A stretch of DNA of 33,543 nt from a virus: positions 1 through 33,543 of the IMG/VR virus record IMGVR_UViG_3300042569_002069; one strand, written 5' to 3'. Within the stretch, counting starts at the first letter, position 1, and every line of letters begins with the position of its first letter. The notes below the pieces were generated by a model, which was given only the letters and a program-made list of their open reading frames with translations, was not told the origin of the DNA and did no database searches. Both the position numbers and the translations under genes were made by a program. Positions 25,906 to 33,543 of the stretch are shown piece after piece.

Positions 25906-26778
25906 TCATTTGCCCCAACCATTGCCCCAAAGATCCACATGCAATCTTGGGCTGTAGTTGTAGCCACGCTCCAAGGCCCAGTTGGCCACATTCACTCGGT
26001 TGCATTCGTATGGAGTGACCACACCGCCTTGCGGCATCACATAGGTAATACCACGAAAGCCTGCCTCACGATATGCAGCCACAGCACGATCCACTTCTTC
26101 AAAGTGTGCTTCACTGTCAACAACAAACTTCAAATACACTGTGCCGTTGCTTTGATAGTCTGCTATGATCTCTGGCCGGATGGCATCCGACCACAATTCA
26201 CCCGATGCCGACAGCTTGGGACTTACTGAGAAAGTAATTTCTCGTGTGGGAATAGCACCTATGTCAGGCTGCCTCCACTTGTGCAAAAAGTCTTTGAACT
26301 TGGGTTGTAGCGTTTGAGTGCCATTGGTTTCAAATGTGATGTTCTTCAAATCACTCATGGCGTCTTGGCTCAGCAGTTCTTTGTAACCACGCTGCCAACC
26401 CAGCAGTGGTTCGCCACCTGTGATCACAAGATGCACATCATTACCGTTGTCTTGTTGCCAGCGATGGTTGGGCGTGAGTGCAAGCATCTTTTCAATCAGC
26501 TCGTCATGTGCGAGTGTATGACTTAGGTCTTTGAATGCAGGATGCCAACTGGCATACGAGTCGCATCCTGTGTTAACAAGAGGAAGCTCTTCAAAAGTCT
26601 TGTAGAGATGGATTGATTTGGCCACTTCATCCGCATCAGTGCTCTTATGGCCGGGAGCGCAGCCAAATCCCGCGCATGTAAAGTTGCAACCGAAGGTTCG
26701 TAAGAACACAGAAGGAACTCCAACAAATCGTCCTTCGCCCTGTGCAGAATAAAATAGTTCACTGATTTTTAGTTTCAT
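25906..26778 (-). CDS. queE: 7-carboxy-7-deazaguanine synthase (QueE), radical SAM
   Basis: 290 residues. Family marks: LFYSAQGEGRFVGVPSVFLRTFGCNFTC (QGEG then the first two cluster cysteines C31 and C35), GCDSYASWHPAFKDL with C72 before the DS/T, and the glycine-rich SAM motif VITGGEPLL. QueE converts carboxy-tetrahydropterin, the QueD product, to CDG on the route to preQ0. The third cluster cysteine is not in the usual CX3CX2C place: candidates are C40 (CX3CX4C) or C72 after a long insertion. Expressed leftward from a TATAAT only five bases before the ATG. Confidence 0.88.
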   Translation of the reverse strand: MKLKISELFYSAQGEGRFVGVPSVFLRTFGCNFTCAGFGCAPGHKSTDADEVAKSIHLYKTFEELPLVNTGCDSYASWHPAFKDLSHTLAHDELIEKMLALTPNHRWQQDNGNDVHLVITGGEPLLGWQRGYKELLSQDAMSDLKNITFETNGTQTLQPKFKDFLHKWRQPDIGAIPTREITFSVSPKLSASGELWSDAIRPEIIADYQSNGTVYLKFVVDSEAHFEEVDRAVAAYREAGFRGITYVMPQGGVVTPYECNRVNVANWALERGYNYSPRLHVDLWGNGWGK

Positions 26779-26783
26779 AACGT

Positions 26784-26812
26784 ATTATAACACAAAATAT
26801 TAAAAGTCCAAA
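26784..26812 (-). promoter_or_regulatory. Candidate sigma70 promoter of queE
   Basis: Perfect TATAAT (26784-26789); weak TTTGGA -35 at 17 bases (26807-26812) inside the end of the upstream gene. The ATG is five bases downstream of the -10, so the mRNA would be almost leaderless. Confidence 0.5.
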
Positions 26813-28344
26813 GCTAAATGGCTACCTTTTCTGGTATACACAGATTGGGCTTCGGCCGACCAAGCGTTATATAACTCATCATCTACCACACGACAATGTT
26901 CTTCTGGTGAAGCATCTCTACCAACCCAGATTGGATGATAGTCGGGCCAATTGGCCACAATGAATCTTCCGTGGAATTGACTTTTTATTGCTTGCCACAC
27001 TGGCTCAAATGCCTCGGCTGGAATATGCTCTAAACTTTCAACCATAAGAATGGTGTCAAAACTGGATAGATCCAAATCTGCCAATGCCAATTGAATTGGT
27101 TTATTAACAGGTATTGCTGGCACAAACTCTTTGTCAAAGTAGTGATAGCCGGTGGCCTGATACCACTTGACAGCTTCGGGTCCTAACTCCACACTGACTA
27201 CGTCTATGCCCATGTGCTTGAGTACGTTTGCCACTTCGCCACGACCGCCGCCAATTTCTAACACACGCTTGGGAGTTCTACGACTTTTGTCTTTTAGGAA
27301 ATTCATTTGAGCATGCACTAGGCTTTGATTTGCACTTTCGGCACGACCGTTAACATCGTGATCAAATACTTCTTGAAATTGTTCTACCAGTTCGTCCCAA
27401 CTAATGCCATGAGCATAACATAACGCCGCCAAGGCATCACCAAATTTTAAACTTTTACTCTTCCAACTTTGTATACCATCAGCTTTGGTAAAGTAATTGA
27501 AATCATATAGCGACTTAGATTCGCCATTACTATCCAATGTAAACTGTTTCATTTGCTGATTGATATCGTTGGTCTTGAGTTTTTCCCAAGGGTCTTGTTT
27601 GCCTACCTTAACACGTTCCCAAAAATCGATGCTAATACCTTGGTCAAGCATATACCTAGCAAGTTGTTCAGTTTCCTCTATGCGGTTTTGTATGACCTGT
27701 AGATTGTGAAAATCTCTAGGATCTGAAGGATTGCCTTCGTACATTATTCTAGCTTTGTAAGTGCTGTCATTGTTGTTGCCAGTCAAGTCCTGTCGATCAT
27801 GTGTGGCCCAAACAGGAATACGTTCATAGACATCGAGTTTATATGCAATTTGGCTCAACCAAGCATCATTCATTTGGTGCTGGCTAAGATGCCCTAACGT
27901 AGTATACCAGGCCTTGGGCACAATAGGAAAGATGCTGTAAGGATGATCATTGTGAGTGTGAACACTTAACAACTTAAATTGTCCAGTATAACTAGCAATC
28001 ACAGTATCCCACCCTTGGGTTTCCATCACAGCATCATCGTTCCAAAAGAAGAACCAATCAGCATCAGCATTGTCTGCCAATTTGTTGATGTATTGATTGA
28101 GGCGACCGTAGCCAAGTGGATCAAATGTCAATGCACTATATTCAACGTCTGTGGTATCCAACCAAGGTTGAATGACATCTGTAAAATGCTTAATACCTGT
28201 GGCATCATCATTGTCAAGACCAAGTATCAACTGGATCTTGCTGGGAGTGTCAGCAAGACCAATTAACGTTTTTAAACTGCGTTCCAACATTTCTGTTCGA
28301 CCGCGAGTGGGCAATAATATTGCTATATCAAACTCTGAACTCAT
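26800..28344 (-). CDS. GT2-type glycosyltransferase fused to a SAM methyltransferase
   Basis: 514 residues. The N-terminal GT-A domain (about 1-250) has AILLPTRGRTEMLERSLKTL, a nucleotide-binding strand QLILGLDNDD, and the DxD-like FFFWNDDAVMET. A linker of about 100 residues follows, then a class I methyltransferase with motif I VLEIGGGRGEVANVLK (near 345), motif II VVSVELG and motif IV DTILMVESLEHI. Fusion of glycosyl and methyl transfer in one chain suggests addition and capping of a methylated sugar. The ATG directly follows the stop codon of yhhQ (TAAATG). Confidence 0.82.
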   Translation of the reverse strand: MSSEFDIAILLPTRGRTEMLERSLKTLIGLADTPSKIQLILGLDNDDATGIKHFTDVIQPWLDTTDVEYSALTFDPLGYGRLNQYINKLADNADADWFFFWNDDAVMETQGWDTVIASYTGQFKLLSVHTHNDHPYSIFPIVPKAWYTTLGHLSQHQMNDAWLSQIAYKLDVYERIPVWATHDRQDLTGNNNDSTYKARIMYEGNPSDPRDFHNLQVIQNRIEETEQLARYMLDQGISIDFWERVKVGKQDPWEKLKTNDINQQMKQFTLDSNGESKSLYDFNYFTKADGIQSWKSKSLKFGDALAALCYAHGISWDELVEQFQEVFDHDVNGRAESANQSLVHAQMNFLKDKSRRTPKRVLEIGGGRGEVANVLKHMGIDVVSVELGPEAVKWYQATGYHYFDKEFVPAIPVNKPIQLALADLDLSSFDTILMVESLEHIPAEAFEPVWQAIKSQFHGRFIVANWPDYHPIWVGRDASPEEHCRVVDDELYNAWSAEAQSVYTRKGSHLALDF

Positions 28345-28962
28345 TTAGGTCCCTTGGTTGTCTAGTTTCTTTTGCAAGTGACTCAACAAAAATCCATAAG
28401 CAGGCAGAATAACCAACAGGCTTACAATGACTTTGCTGATTGAATTGTTGGTTGCAACAATGTGCCAGTTAGCAGCCATGAACTCGTTTGCGCCGCCAGC
28501 AAAGGCAGTAAAGAAGAACACATAGGTATCAAAGAATGTGCTCACAATTGAACTTAGCGCAGGAGCAATCCACCAAGTGGCATACTTCTCACGAATGTAT
28601 TGGAACACGTACACATCCAACAAGTTGCTCACAAAGTATGCAACACCCGAACCAAGACCAATGCGGAAGGCCACTGAGTCAGGAGCACCGCCCAGTTTGA
28701 CCACTGCCATTGACACAATGATAGCAGGAATGAATGCCAATGCAATCACGGCGCGACCAGTTTGTTTGCCTAACATTCGCACAGTCAAGTCGGTCAACAC
28801 AACCACTAGTGGGAATGTAAACGCAGCCGCTGCCAATGGTGCACCAAACACGGAGAATTTGAATTGCACAATATAGTTGCTGATAGCAATAATAATGATA
28901 TGTGCCAGCATGAGCTTGTAGGCCAATGCGCGGTCAACACCATTTAAGATTCGATCTAACAT
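28345..28962 (-). CDS. yhhQ: YhhQ-family queuosine-precursor transporter
   Basis: 205 residues, a full-length integral membrane protein of the VUT/YhhQ family (6 to 7 hydrophobic segments, e.g. LMLAHIIIIAISNYIVQF, AAAFTFPLVVVLTDLTVRMLG, ALAFIPAIIVSMAVV, VIVSLLVILPAYGFLL). Family motifs FPLVVVLTDLTVRMLGKQTGR and SNLLDVYVFQYIRE are visible. E. coli YhhQ imports preQ0 and preQ1. AAGGA precedes the ATG. Between queD and the glycosyltransferase fusion and near queE, it belongs to the 7-deazaguanine set and would let the phage salvage precursor as well as make it. Confidence 0.9.
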   Translation of the reverse strand: MLDRILNGVDRALAYKLMLAHIIIIAISNYIVQFKFSVFGAPLAAAAFTFPLVVVLTDLTVRMLGKQTGRAVIALAFIPAIIVSMAVVKLGGAPDSVAFRIGLGSGVAYFVSNLLDVYVFQYIREKYATWWIAPALSSIVSTFFDTYVFFFTAFAGGANEFMAANWHIVATNNSISKVIVSLLVILPAYGFLLSHLQKKLDNQGT

Positions 28963-28979
28963 GATTTTTCCTTTTTATA

Positions 28980-29486
28980 TTAAACGAATAGATCTTCCAT
29001 CCACTCGCGATGGCCTTCTCTAAAAGCCATATTGCTCTGTGTTTCGCGCACTTCCACACGATAGCACCAGAGACGCTCTGCTTCACCCGGTCCCCACAGG
29101 TCCGGTATGTAAACACCGTTCACATACTTGTACAGCATGTCTGCTAGGCCTTCACAGCCTAAGCGTGGCAGGATTGTGAGTTTGGCCATTTTCTTCTCTT
29201 GCAAGAGCTTGTATGTTTCCAGCTCTGGGTCATCTGCGGATACTAGTAAGGTATGATCAAATTGATCTTCTAATGTCTTTTTAAGTTCTTTAAGACCGCC
29301 GTAGTCAGCAGCCCAGTTGCGCACATCCAACGTGTCTGTGCCAAAGTAGAACTTCATTGAAAAACTGTATCCGTGAATTAGATTGCAGTGGCTGTCAGCA
29401 CGCCATTGTCGGTATGCGCAGGGAAAAGCATCATGATACTCTTTAGTGCTGGTGTACTTGTATTGTACTGGTTGATTTGTTGCCAT
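28980..29486 (-). CDS. queD: 6-carboxy-5,6,7,8-tetrahydropterin synthase (QueD)
   Basis: 168 residues. 6-PTPS family marks: SHCNLIHGYSFSMKFYF (zinc His and the HG turn, here HGY for HGH), a strand DYGGLKELKKTLEDQFDHTLLVS with the FDH motif, and RVEVRET with the terminal substrate-binding Glu. It turns dihydroneopterin triphosphate, made by FolE, into CPH4. AGGAGG before the ATG and its own promoter; yhhQ follows 17 bp on. Longer than E. coli QueD (121) through extra N- and C-terminal segments, as in several phage homologues. Confidence 0.87.
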   Translation of the reverse strand: MATNQPVQYKYTSTKEYHDAFPCAYRQWRADSHCNLIHGYSFSMKFYFGTDTLDVRNWAADYGGLKELKKTLEDQFDHTLLVSADDPELETYKLLQEKKMAKLTILPRLGCEGLADMLYKYVNGVYIPDLWGPGEAERLWCYRVEVRETQSNMAFREGHREWMEDLFV

Positions 29487-29501
29487 ATTGTCCTCCTATG
29501 T

Positions 29502-29530
29502 ATTATAGCATAGGCAGCAGAGTTTGTAAA
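29502..29530 (-). promoter_or_regulatory. Sigma70 promoter of the queD operon
   Basis: TTTACA (29525-29530), 17 bases, perfect TATAAT (29502-29507) on the minus strand, followed by AGGAGG and the queD ATG. Confidence 0.85.
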
Positions 29531-29566
29531 GCGGGATGATGCCGGACAGGCCGCTGAAAAGAATAC

Positions 29567-29962
29567 TTATGCAGGCTTTTGATAGCCTGCTGTTTTATAG
29601 TTGGCTTGCCCAGCAATAACACCACGCACACCACCTACAGGATCGGCACAGTCGCCCACACGGCGTGGTATCAAATGCACATGTGGGTACATCACAGTTT
29701 GTCCTGCTTCTCGACCCATGTTGATGCCAATGTTAAATGCCGCACATTCGCCATTGGCTACCATTCTACGACCATGCCGCATGGCTGATTCAACACATTC
29801 CATGATTACATTATCGGTATTGTACTGTGGCACAAACAACAGATGACCAGGTGTAACAGGATAACGGTCACGAAACACAGCCACGTGAAAGTCTGACAGT
29901 TCTTCCACACGATCATCCCAGGGTGCAATATCTTGCTGATATGCAATTTCTAAATCAGTCAT
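29567..29962 (-). CDS. HIT-family nucleotide hydrolase or transferase
   Basis: 131 residues, one HIT domain. GQTVMYPHVHLIPRR holds the histidine-triad loop, with the first His of HxHxH replaced by Tyr but the catalytic middle His kept. VFRDRYPVTPGHLLFVPQ is the conserved N-terminal strand-loop. Family members cleave nucleoside phosphoramidates or dinucleoside polyphosphates. The ATG overlaps the upstream small gene by 8 bp. Confidence 0.85.
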   Translation of the reverse strand: MTDLEIAYQQDIAPWDDRVEELSDFHVAVFRDRYPVTPGHLLFVPQYNTDNVIMECVESAMRHGRRMVANGECAAFNIGINMGREAGQTVMYPHVHLIPRRVGDCADPVGGVRGVIAGQANYKTAGYQKPA

Positions 29963-30125
29963 CCTGCTCTTCTACCGCGTTGTCGTATCCACGTTGGAAG
30001 TCGTCAGCGTCGGCTTCGGCATCTTCCAGTTTCAAATACGGGTTATTGCATTTTTCGCCGGCCTTGGCCTGCTCGTAGCCTTGTTGATAAGGCGCTTGTT
30101 CGTAAGGGGTAATTTTCTTGGCCAT
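29955..30125 (-). CDS. Small acidic protein (56 residues)
   Basis: ATG at 30125 overlaps the TAA of the gene upstream (TAATG). Starts MAKKITPYEQAPYQQGYEQAK and contains two GY repeats of the form QGYEQA and RGYDNA, each possibly one helical unit of a small Tyr-rich motif found in proteins with GxxxA helices. Acidic end. No known function. Confidence 0.7.
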   Translation of the reverse strand: MAKKITPYEQAPYQQGYEQAKAGEKCNNPYLKLEDAEADADDFQRGYDNAVEEQDD

Positions 30126-30454
30126 TAGTCTGCTCTTTCAATTTCAGTTGCTTCGCGAACCAGTACCAACAGTTCGTCTACAGTGTCAACAATGATCTTG
30201 GAAGTTTTCCAGTTGTCTTCGTCGTCTCTACCGCCCACTTCAATCATGTAGCCATTGTCATACATGTTGATGGTGAAGTTTTCGTTAACTTTGACCAGCT
30301 TGTCGCTGAGTCGGTTAACTGCCCCTGGGGTCTTTACTTTTACTTTTGATTTTGCCATTTGATTTTCCTCTGTGGTTAATGCTTCAAATTCTTCTTTTAA
30401 CGCCTCGAGTGCGTCTGAGTCTGCTTTAGACATCTTGGGTCTTTTTTTTCCCAT
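30125..30454 (-). CDS. Hypothetical protein (109 residues)
   Basis: ATG at 30454 with GGAGG eight bases upstream (inside the preceding micro-gene). A charged helical N-terminus (MGKKRPKMSKADSDALEALKEEFEAL) precedes a beta-rich domain NENFTINMYDNGYMIEVGGRDDEDNWKTSKIIVDTVDELLVLVREA. The second part looks globular and conserved; no family recognised. Confidence 0.7.
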   Translation of the reverse strand: MGKKRPKMSKADSDALEALKEEFEALTTEENQMAKSKVKVKTPGAVNRLSDKLVKVNENFTINMYDNGYMIEVGGRDDEDNWKTSKIIVDTVDELLVLVREATEIERAD

Positions 30455-30568
30455 TTAAATTTCCTCCAGGTGGTATTGGGAATAGGGATAGTTGGTCTGC
30501 AACCATTCCAACAATCCTTCTTCTGCTGGCAACTGAATGTTGCCAGATCGATCTGTAATAATTGTCAT
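30455..30568 (-). CDS. Micro-gene (37 residues)
   Basis: ATG at 30568, stop TAA directly before the next ATG. Starts MTIITDRSGNIQLPAEEG, ends in a Tyr-rich NYPYSQYHLEEI; the last codons contain the GGAGG used by the following gene. The six-base gap after the glycosyltransferase-like gene and the coding-like composition support it. Function unknown. Confidence 0.6.
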   Translation of the reverse strand: MTIITDRSGNIQLPAEEGLLEWLQTNYPYSQYHLEEI

Positions 30569-30574
30569 TGTGAT

Positions 30575-31612
30575 TTAGCCTTGAAAAAGTCCTGCCATGC
30601 CTACACCAGGCCTGGGTGGGCTCATTGTACGAATACCCTTGAATTGGTAAGGATCAATCTTGGGCATGCGCTTCATGATAGTATCTCTAAATTGATCACT
30701 GTGAAAATATTGTTTGTTGCGTTCTACTCTATCTTGTACATGCCGGTAAATGTCAAGGATAGTGCCCGAATCAATCCAGCTTTTAACAAAATTGGCAATC
30801 TGCTCCAGTCTAAGATTTTCGTCGGTTTGATTGTCCCATGCACGCCACGGAACAAGATCTTCAAACATATCAAATCCAATATCAACATGGAATTGATTCA
30901 CTCCTGCATTACAGATCATAATTGGTATTTGTCGTGCTATAAAAGGTTTGCAAGATTTTTCTGTGAGTGATGGAAATTGTGTTTGTGTTTCTGTAACAAT
31001 GTTCACAGCATACTGATCATATACTGGATGTTCTACCCCGGTATCATTTATAGGAGTGACGCCATCTGGGTCAAAACCATCACCGGGCAATCTACCAGTT
31101 TGCCAAGGCAAGTCATCTGTAATAGGCACAGTAAGACACATGCGATCTGAATAATCTTTCATCAAATGATAAAACTTGACTCTATGAGTACGGCCGCCTC
31201 TATTCAAACACATGACTCCGTGTGTTTTTGTTCCAAGGGCGTCAAACCTATCTCTGTACATTTGACTGAAATTATTGCGATGACTATACATGTACATCCA
31301 AATTGGAAAATAATGTATATTGGGCGCCGACTGACTATACCACTCATTGTACATTGAAGTCAGAGTAGTCATGTTACACAATTCATCAGGAATCTGGTGC
31401 GGCGGAAAACTATTCTGTGACAGATCAACCACAACATTTTTACAAGAATGCACATCTAATAATTTTATTATTCTTTCGCCACTATATCTCCAAGTAGACT
31501 CATCAAACTCGCATGCCCAAATATCTAAATCAGATATAACTACTATATCTTGATAAAACCATTGCGATAGATATGGTTTAAGTGCATCGGCTCCATGAAT
31601 ATTATAAATCAT
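30575..31612 (-). CDS. Glycosyltransferase-like protein, paralogue C
   Basis: 345 residues. The C-terminal half has YAVNIVTETQTQFPSLTEKSCKPFIARQIPIMICNAGVNQFHVDIGFDMFEDLVPWRAWD, matching paralogue B in the TET...TEK...Q.P...GFDMFEDLV pattern. The N-terminal half begins YNIHGADALKPYLSQWFYQDIVVISDLDIWACEF. As for the other two, the pattern is like the donor-binding half of GT10/exostosin-like enzymes. It overlaps the end of folE by 4 bp (ATGA). Substrate unknown. Confidence 0.62.
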   Translation of the reverse strand: MIYNIHGADALKPYLSQWFYQDIVVISDLDIWACEFDESTWRYSGERIIKLLDVHSCKNVVVDLSQNSFPPHQIPDELCNMTTLTSMYNEWYSQSAPNIHYFPIWMYMYSHRNNFSQMYRDRFDALGTKTHGVMCLNRGGRTHRVKFYHLMKDYSDRMCLTVPITDDLPWQTGRLPGDGFDPDGVTPINDTGVEHPVYDQYAVNIVTETQTQFPSLTEKSCKPFIARQIPIMICNAGVNQFHVDIGFDMFEDLVPWRAWDNQTDENLRLEQIANFVKSWIDSGTILDIYRHVQDRVERNKQYFHSDQFRDTIMKRMPKIDPYQFKGIRTMSPPRPGVGMAGLFQG

Positions 31613-32301
31613 CGTGGTGCAAAGTCCTGCTGTAGTTTGATGTTGTCAAAGAACTCTTTCTTCACGCTTTGGTCTGTTTTAAAAGCACCATGTAATACCG
31701 TTGTTTGGGTGAGACTAGAGTGAGCCATGATACCGCGATTCTCACAACAACCATGGGTAGCTTGTATATAAACTGCGACATCCGTGGACCCGGTCGCGAA
31801 TTCAATTTCGCGAGCAATATCCATACATAGCTCTTCTTGGAGAGTGCCTCGACGGGCACACCATTGCGCAATCCTGGTATACTTGGATAAACCAATAAGT
31901 TTGGGGCCAGCAATGATTCCAATATAAGCCACACCCGTAACAGGCTGGTGATGATGCGAACACATGCTCTTAAGCTCCGAACGCACCACCAACATACCTT
32001 CGTATGCTCCGTCCGTATCGTTCGGGAAAGCTGTAGCATTAGGACTCTCCTCATACCTGCCAGCCATAATTTCATCGAAGTACATTTTGGCAAGACGTTT
32101 TGCGGTACCTTTTGAGTTTGGATCATTTTCCCTGTCGATTAATAGTACATCAAGCACTTGTTCAAATGCTTGAGTGGCTTCTGTGATTAAATGTTCTCGA
32201 TCTGATTCGGCAATGTATTCGCTGATATTGTCCCCGGCCCAGAATCTCTTGCCGTCTGCCTTCATGCGTTCGCGAAGGGCTTGTGATAGGTTTTTTTCCA
32301 A
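31609..32301 (-). CDS. folE: GTP cyclohydrolase I (FolE)
   Basis: 230 residues from TTG at 32301, which has CGGAG eight bases upstream. Zinc-binding and active-site segments: SMCSHHHQPVTGVAYIGII (Cys and His of the CEHH-type motif, here CSHH), KLIGLSKYTRIAQWCARRGTLQEEL, and QATHGCCENRGIMAHSSLTQT with the second zinc Cys. It converts GTP to dihydroneopterin triphosphate, the first step toward queuosine and 7-deazaguanine (and folate). Here it probably feeds QueD and QueE. Its own promoter carries a downstream dyad. Confidence 0.93.
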   Translation of the reverse strand: MEKNLSQALRERMKADGKRFWAGDNISEYIAESDREHLITEATQAFEQVLDVLLIDRENDPNSKGTAKRLAKMYFDEIMAGRYEESPNATAFPNDTDGAYEGMLVVRSELKSMCSHHHQPVTGVAYIGIIAGPKLIGLSKYTRIAQWCARRGTLQEELCMDIAREIEFATGSTDVAVYIQATHGCCENRGIMAHSSLTQTTVLHGAFKTDQSVKKEFFDNIKLQQDFAPR

Positions 32302-32318
32302 TTGTTATTCTCCGAGTT

Positions 32319-32336
32319 ATAGACGTGGATGTCTAT
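32319..32336 (-). promoter_or_regulatory. Dyad in the folE leader
   Basis: ATAGAC/GTCTAT, 6-bp arms with a 6-base spacer, between the promoter and the ribosome binding site. Possible operator or leader hairpin. Confidence 0.4.
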
Positions 32337-32342
32337 TTGTTA

Positions 32343-32371
32343 ATTGTATTATATTTAGACCGTGGTGTCAA
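32343..32371 (-). promoter_or_regulatory. Sigma70 promoter of folE
   Basis: Perfect TTGACA (32366-32371), 17 bases, TACAAT (32343-32348) on the minus strand, just after the end of the upstream gene. Confidence 0.82.
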
Positions 32372-32910
32372 GACTGTTTGAGAAAACCAGATACCTGAAG
32401 GGTATACTTGTCTTGCATGCCTGCATTAGTAGACAGATGTAAGATTTTGCTATCCCAAATGAATCCATCTCCAGCCGACCAATCTGAACTGGTATGAATT
32501 TTTTCATCTTCATCTACATATTGTATAAACTGACCCAGTTTATAATCTTCAAGGTAGATGTTGGCTCGCACTTTGGGTTCTGTACGATCTGGATATCGCT
32601 GGTTGATTTGATAGAATGTATCTCTATGATATGGAACCGTACACCCTGGTGGTTGTAGAATACTGCTAACAGTAACTACTTCAATACCCAGTTTGTTACC
32701 TAGATCTTCGTAGTCAATTTGATCTGCGGTCCACCACAGTTGATGTATGATGGTGTTTTCAAAACAATAAGTTTTAGGAAAGCCACCAAATTTTTCATGT
32801 ATATCATTTATTTCGTATACTTGGTGTTTGATGCAACTGCCAGAATGCACACTGTAATCAGCATTCAAAAACACTAAAAAATCAAAATCAAGATGAGCAA
32901 TTTTAAACAT
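32368..32910 (-). CDS. 2-oxoglutarate/Fe(II)-dependent oxygenase-like protein
   Basis: 180 residues. The double-stranded beta-helix is suggested by the HxD pair VPYHRDTFYQI (near residue 100), FIWDSKILHLSTNAG with the distal His, and a C-terminal strand KYTLQVSGF. These give the three metal ligands of the family; the expected Arg for 2-oxoglutarate is not placed with certainty. Phage members often hydroxylate proteins, sugars or nucleotides. The start overlaps the SGNH-like gene by 8 bp. Confidence 0.65.
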   Translation of the reverse strand: MFKIAHLDFDFLVFLNADYSVHSGSCIKHQVYEINDIHEKFGGFPKTYCFENTIIHQLWWTADQIDYEDLGNKLGIEVVTVSSILQPPGCTVPYHRDTFYQINQRYPDRTEPKVRANIYLEDYKLGQFIQYVDEDEKIHTSSDWSAGDGFIWDSKILHLSTNAGMQDKYTLQVSGFLKQS

Positions 32911-33543
32911 AGTTTCTTTCAGCTAACCAAGGCATAATAATTTGATTTACAAATTGCTCATGTTGCTCTGGCCTTGGATGAAAATTATTTACACCTGGAA
33001 TAGGACAGTTTGCTTTTACCCAATCATGCTCGTTATCTACAGGCAAAAATTTTGTCCAATCTACCTGTTCCCATAACCAAGAAACATTTTTATTGTCTTT
33101 GGTGTGCGGGCTTAATGTGGTAGTATAGTTAGTAGTCATAAAATAATCAATATTATTTAGTTTGAGATAATTTTGCAATGCTACAACATGTTCTAGGGTG
33201 TAAATTTGACTGGCAACTTCGTTATAGTAATGTCTATACCACGCGGCATTGTGATCATGTTTCCAATGCGGGTTTAGTATAACCCATCCCCCAGGGGCAT
33301 CATCGGCCACACGGGTTGGATTTTCTATCCATCCATCAATGTTGGTTGTAAATTGTATTGGCTGTTCAAAGTAAAATTCAAATCTATCTCGTCCAGTCCA
33401 CATAATTCCCACAAGAATGTCTTCTGGCCGGTGCGTTTTTAGTAGTTCATGTAACCGATATTGCACTCTACGAACAATCAATCCATTACCTTGACTGCCC
33501 ATGGCTTCGCTGTAGTGTTCAGCTCCGGGCAGTTGTTCTCTAA
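32903..33543 (-). CDS. SGNH hydrolase-like protein, N-terminus beyond the window
   Basis: The frame is open to the right edge, so the internal Met at 33502 is not the real start; upstream codons (LPGAEHYSEA) join it naturally. Sequence SEAMGSQGNGLIVRRVQYRLHEL matches the block II/III region of SGNH proteins, ILVGIMWTGRDRFEFYF the following strand, and NNFHPRPEQHEQFVNQIIMPWL block V with the catalytic His. The nucleophile Ser must lie outside the window. It resembles the complete SGNH gene at 24277-25005 in design. Substrate unknown. Confidence 0.68.
   Translation of the reverse strand, partial: REQLPGAEHYSEAMGSQGNGLIVRRVQYRLHELLKTHRPEDILVGIMWTGRDRFEFYFEQPIQFTTNIDGWIENPTRVADDAPGGWVILNPHWKHDHNAAWYRHYYNEVASQIYTLEHVVALQNYLKLNNIDYFMTTNYTTTLSPHTKDNKNVSWLWEQVDWTKFLPVDNEHDWVKANCPIPGVNNFHPRPEQHEQFVNQIIMPWLAERNYV

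Noticed and set aside
33000-33502. Start of the right-end SGNH gene at the Met at 33502
   Set aside because: The frame stays open to the window edge with SGNH-like residues upstream, so the true start is outside.

Overview
The window looks like part of a large double-stranded DNA phage genome, most likely infecting a betaproteobacterium (Burkholderiales-like). Phage signs are dense, overlapping genes, a large tRNA array with its own tmRNA, a T4-RNase-H-like 5'-3' exonuclease, a MazG-like pyrophosphohydrolase, GIY-YIG endonucleases, a nucleotide-kinase-like protein, many tiny unrecognised proteins and 7-deazaguanine genes. Host signs are a Burkholderiales-type porin and a Bug/TctC solute-binding protein. 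Promoters look like host sigma70 sites with 17-bp spacers. No capsid, tail, terminase or polymerase gene lies here, so 'phage' is an inference.

Region by region. 1-5714: leftward array of 18 tRNAs with one methyltransferase gene, one GIY-YIG gene, one small hypothetical gene, several micro-ORFs, and much non-coding sequence organised into elements closed by long terminal stems. Tandem promoters (5412-5538) head it, and internal promoters and terminators break it up. 5718-12925: accessory metabolism: tryptophan halogenase, porin, a circularly permuted two-piece tmRNA whose pieces are separated by a GNAT-like gene, a Bug/TctC protein, a PP-loop ATPase, and a TRAP DctP-like protein without a signal peptide. 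13017-16900: leftward operon of small coupled genes plus three tRNAs, from one strong promoter. 16888-21625: GIY-YIG gene, then rightward genes for two related glycosyltransferase-like proteins and an asparagine-synthetase-like protein, with an opposed ParB-like gene. 21590-26778: leftward operon with MazG, exonuclease, SGNH hydrolase, cytidylyltransferase and QueE. 26800-33543: GT2-methyltransferase fusion, YhhQ transporter, QueD, HIT protein, small proteins, a third glycosyltransferase-like paralogue, FolE, a 2OG-oxygenase-like protein and a truncated SGNH protein.

How the parts fit. FolE, QueD and QueE make 7-carboxy-7-deazaguanine, and YhhQ could import preQ0/preQ1; in phages this pathway usually feeds DNA modification or tRNA queuosine. 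QueC and DpdA are not seen here. The glycosyltransferase, cytidylyltransferase, SGNH, asparagine-synthetase and methyltransferase genes suggest glycan or small-molecule decoration. The porin and binding proteins could boost uptake by the infected cell. The tRNA and tmRNA set suggests the phage runs much of its own decoding and ribosome rescue.

The most unusual feature is the permuted tmRNA with a complete protein gene between its acceptor and coding pieces (8361-9004). Other strong observations are the stem-closed RNA elements filling tRNA spacers, aberrant tRNAs (a class II tRNA with anticodon UAU, one with a 7-bp anticodon stem, two with an A54/U58-swapped T loop), and small genes whose C-terminal FGV motif doubles as the next gene's Shine-Dalgarno site.
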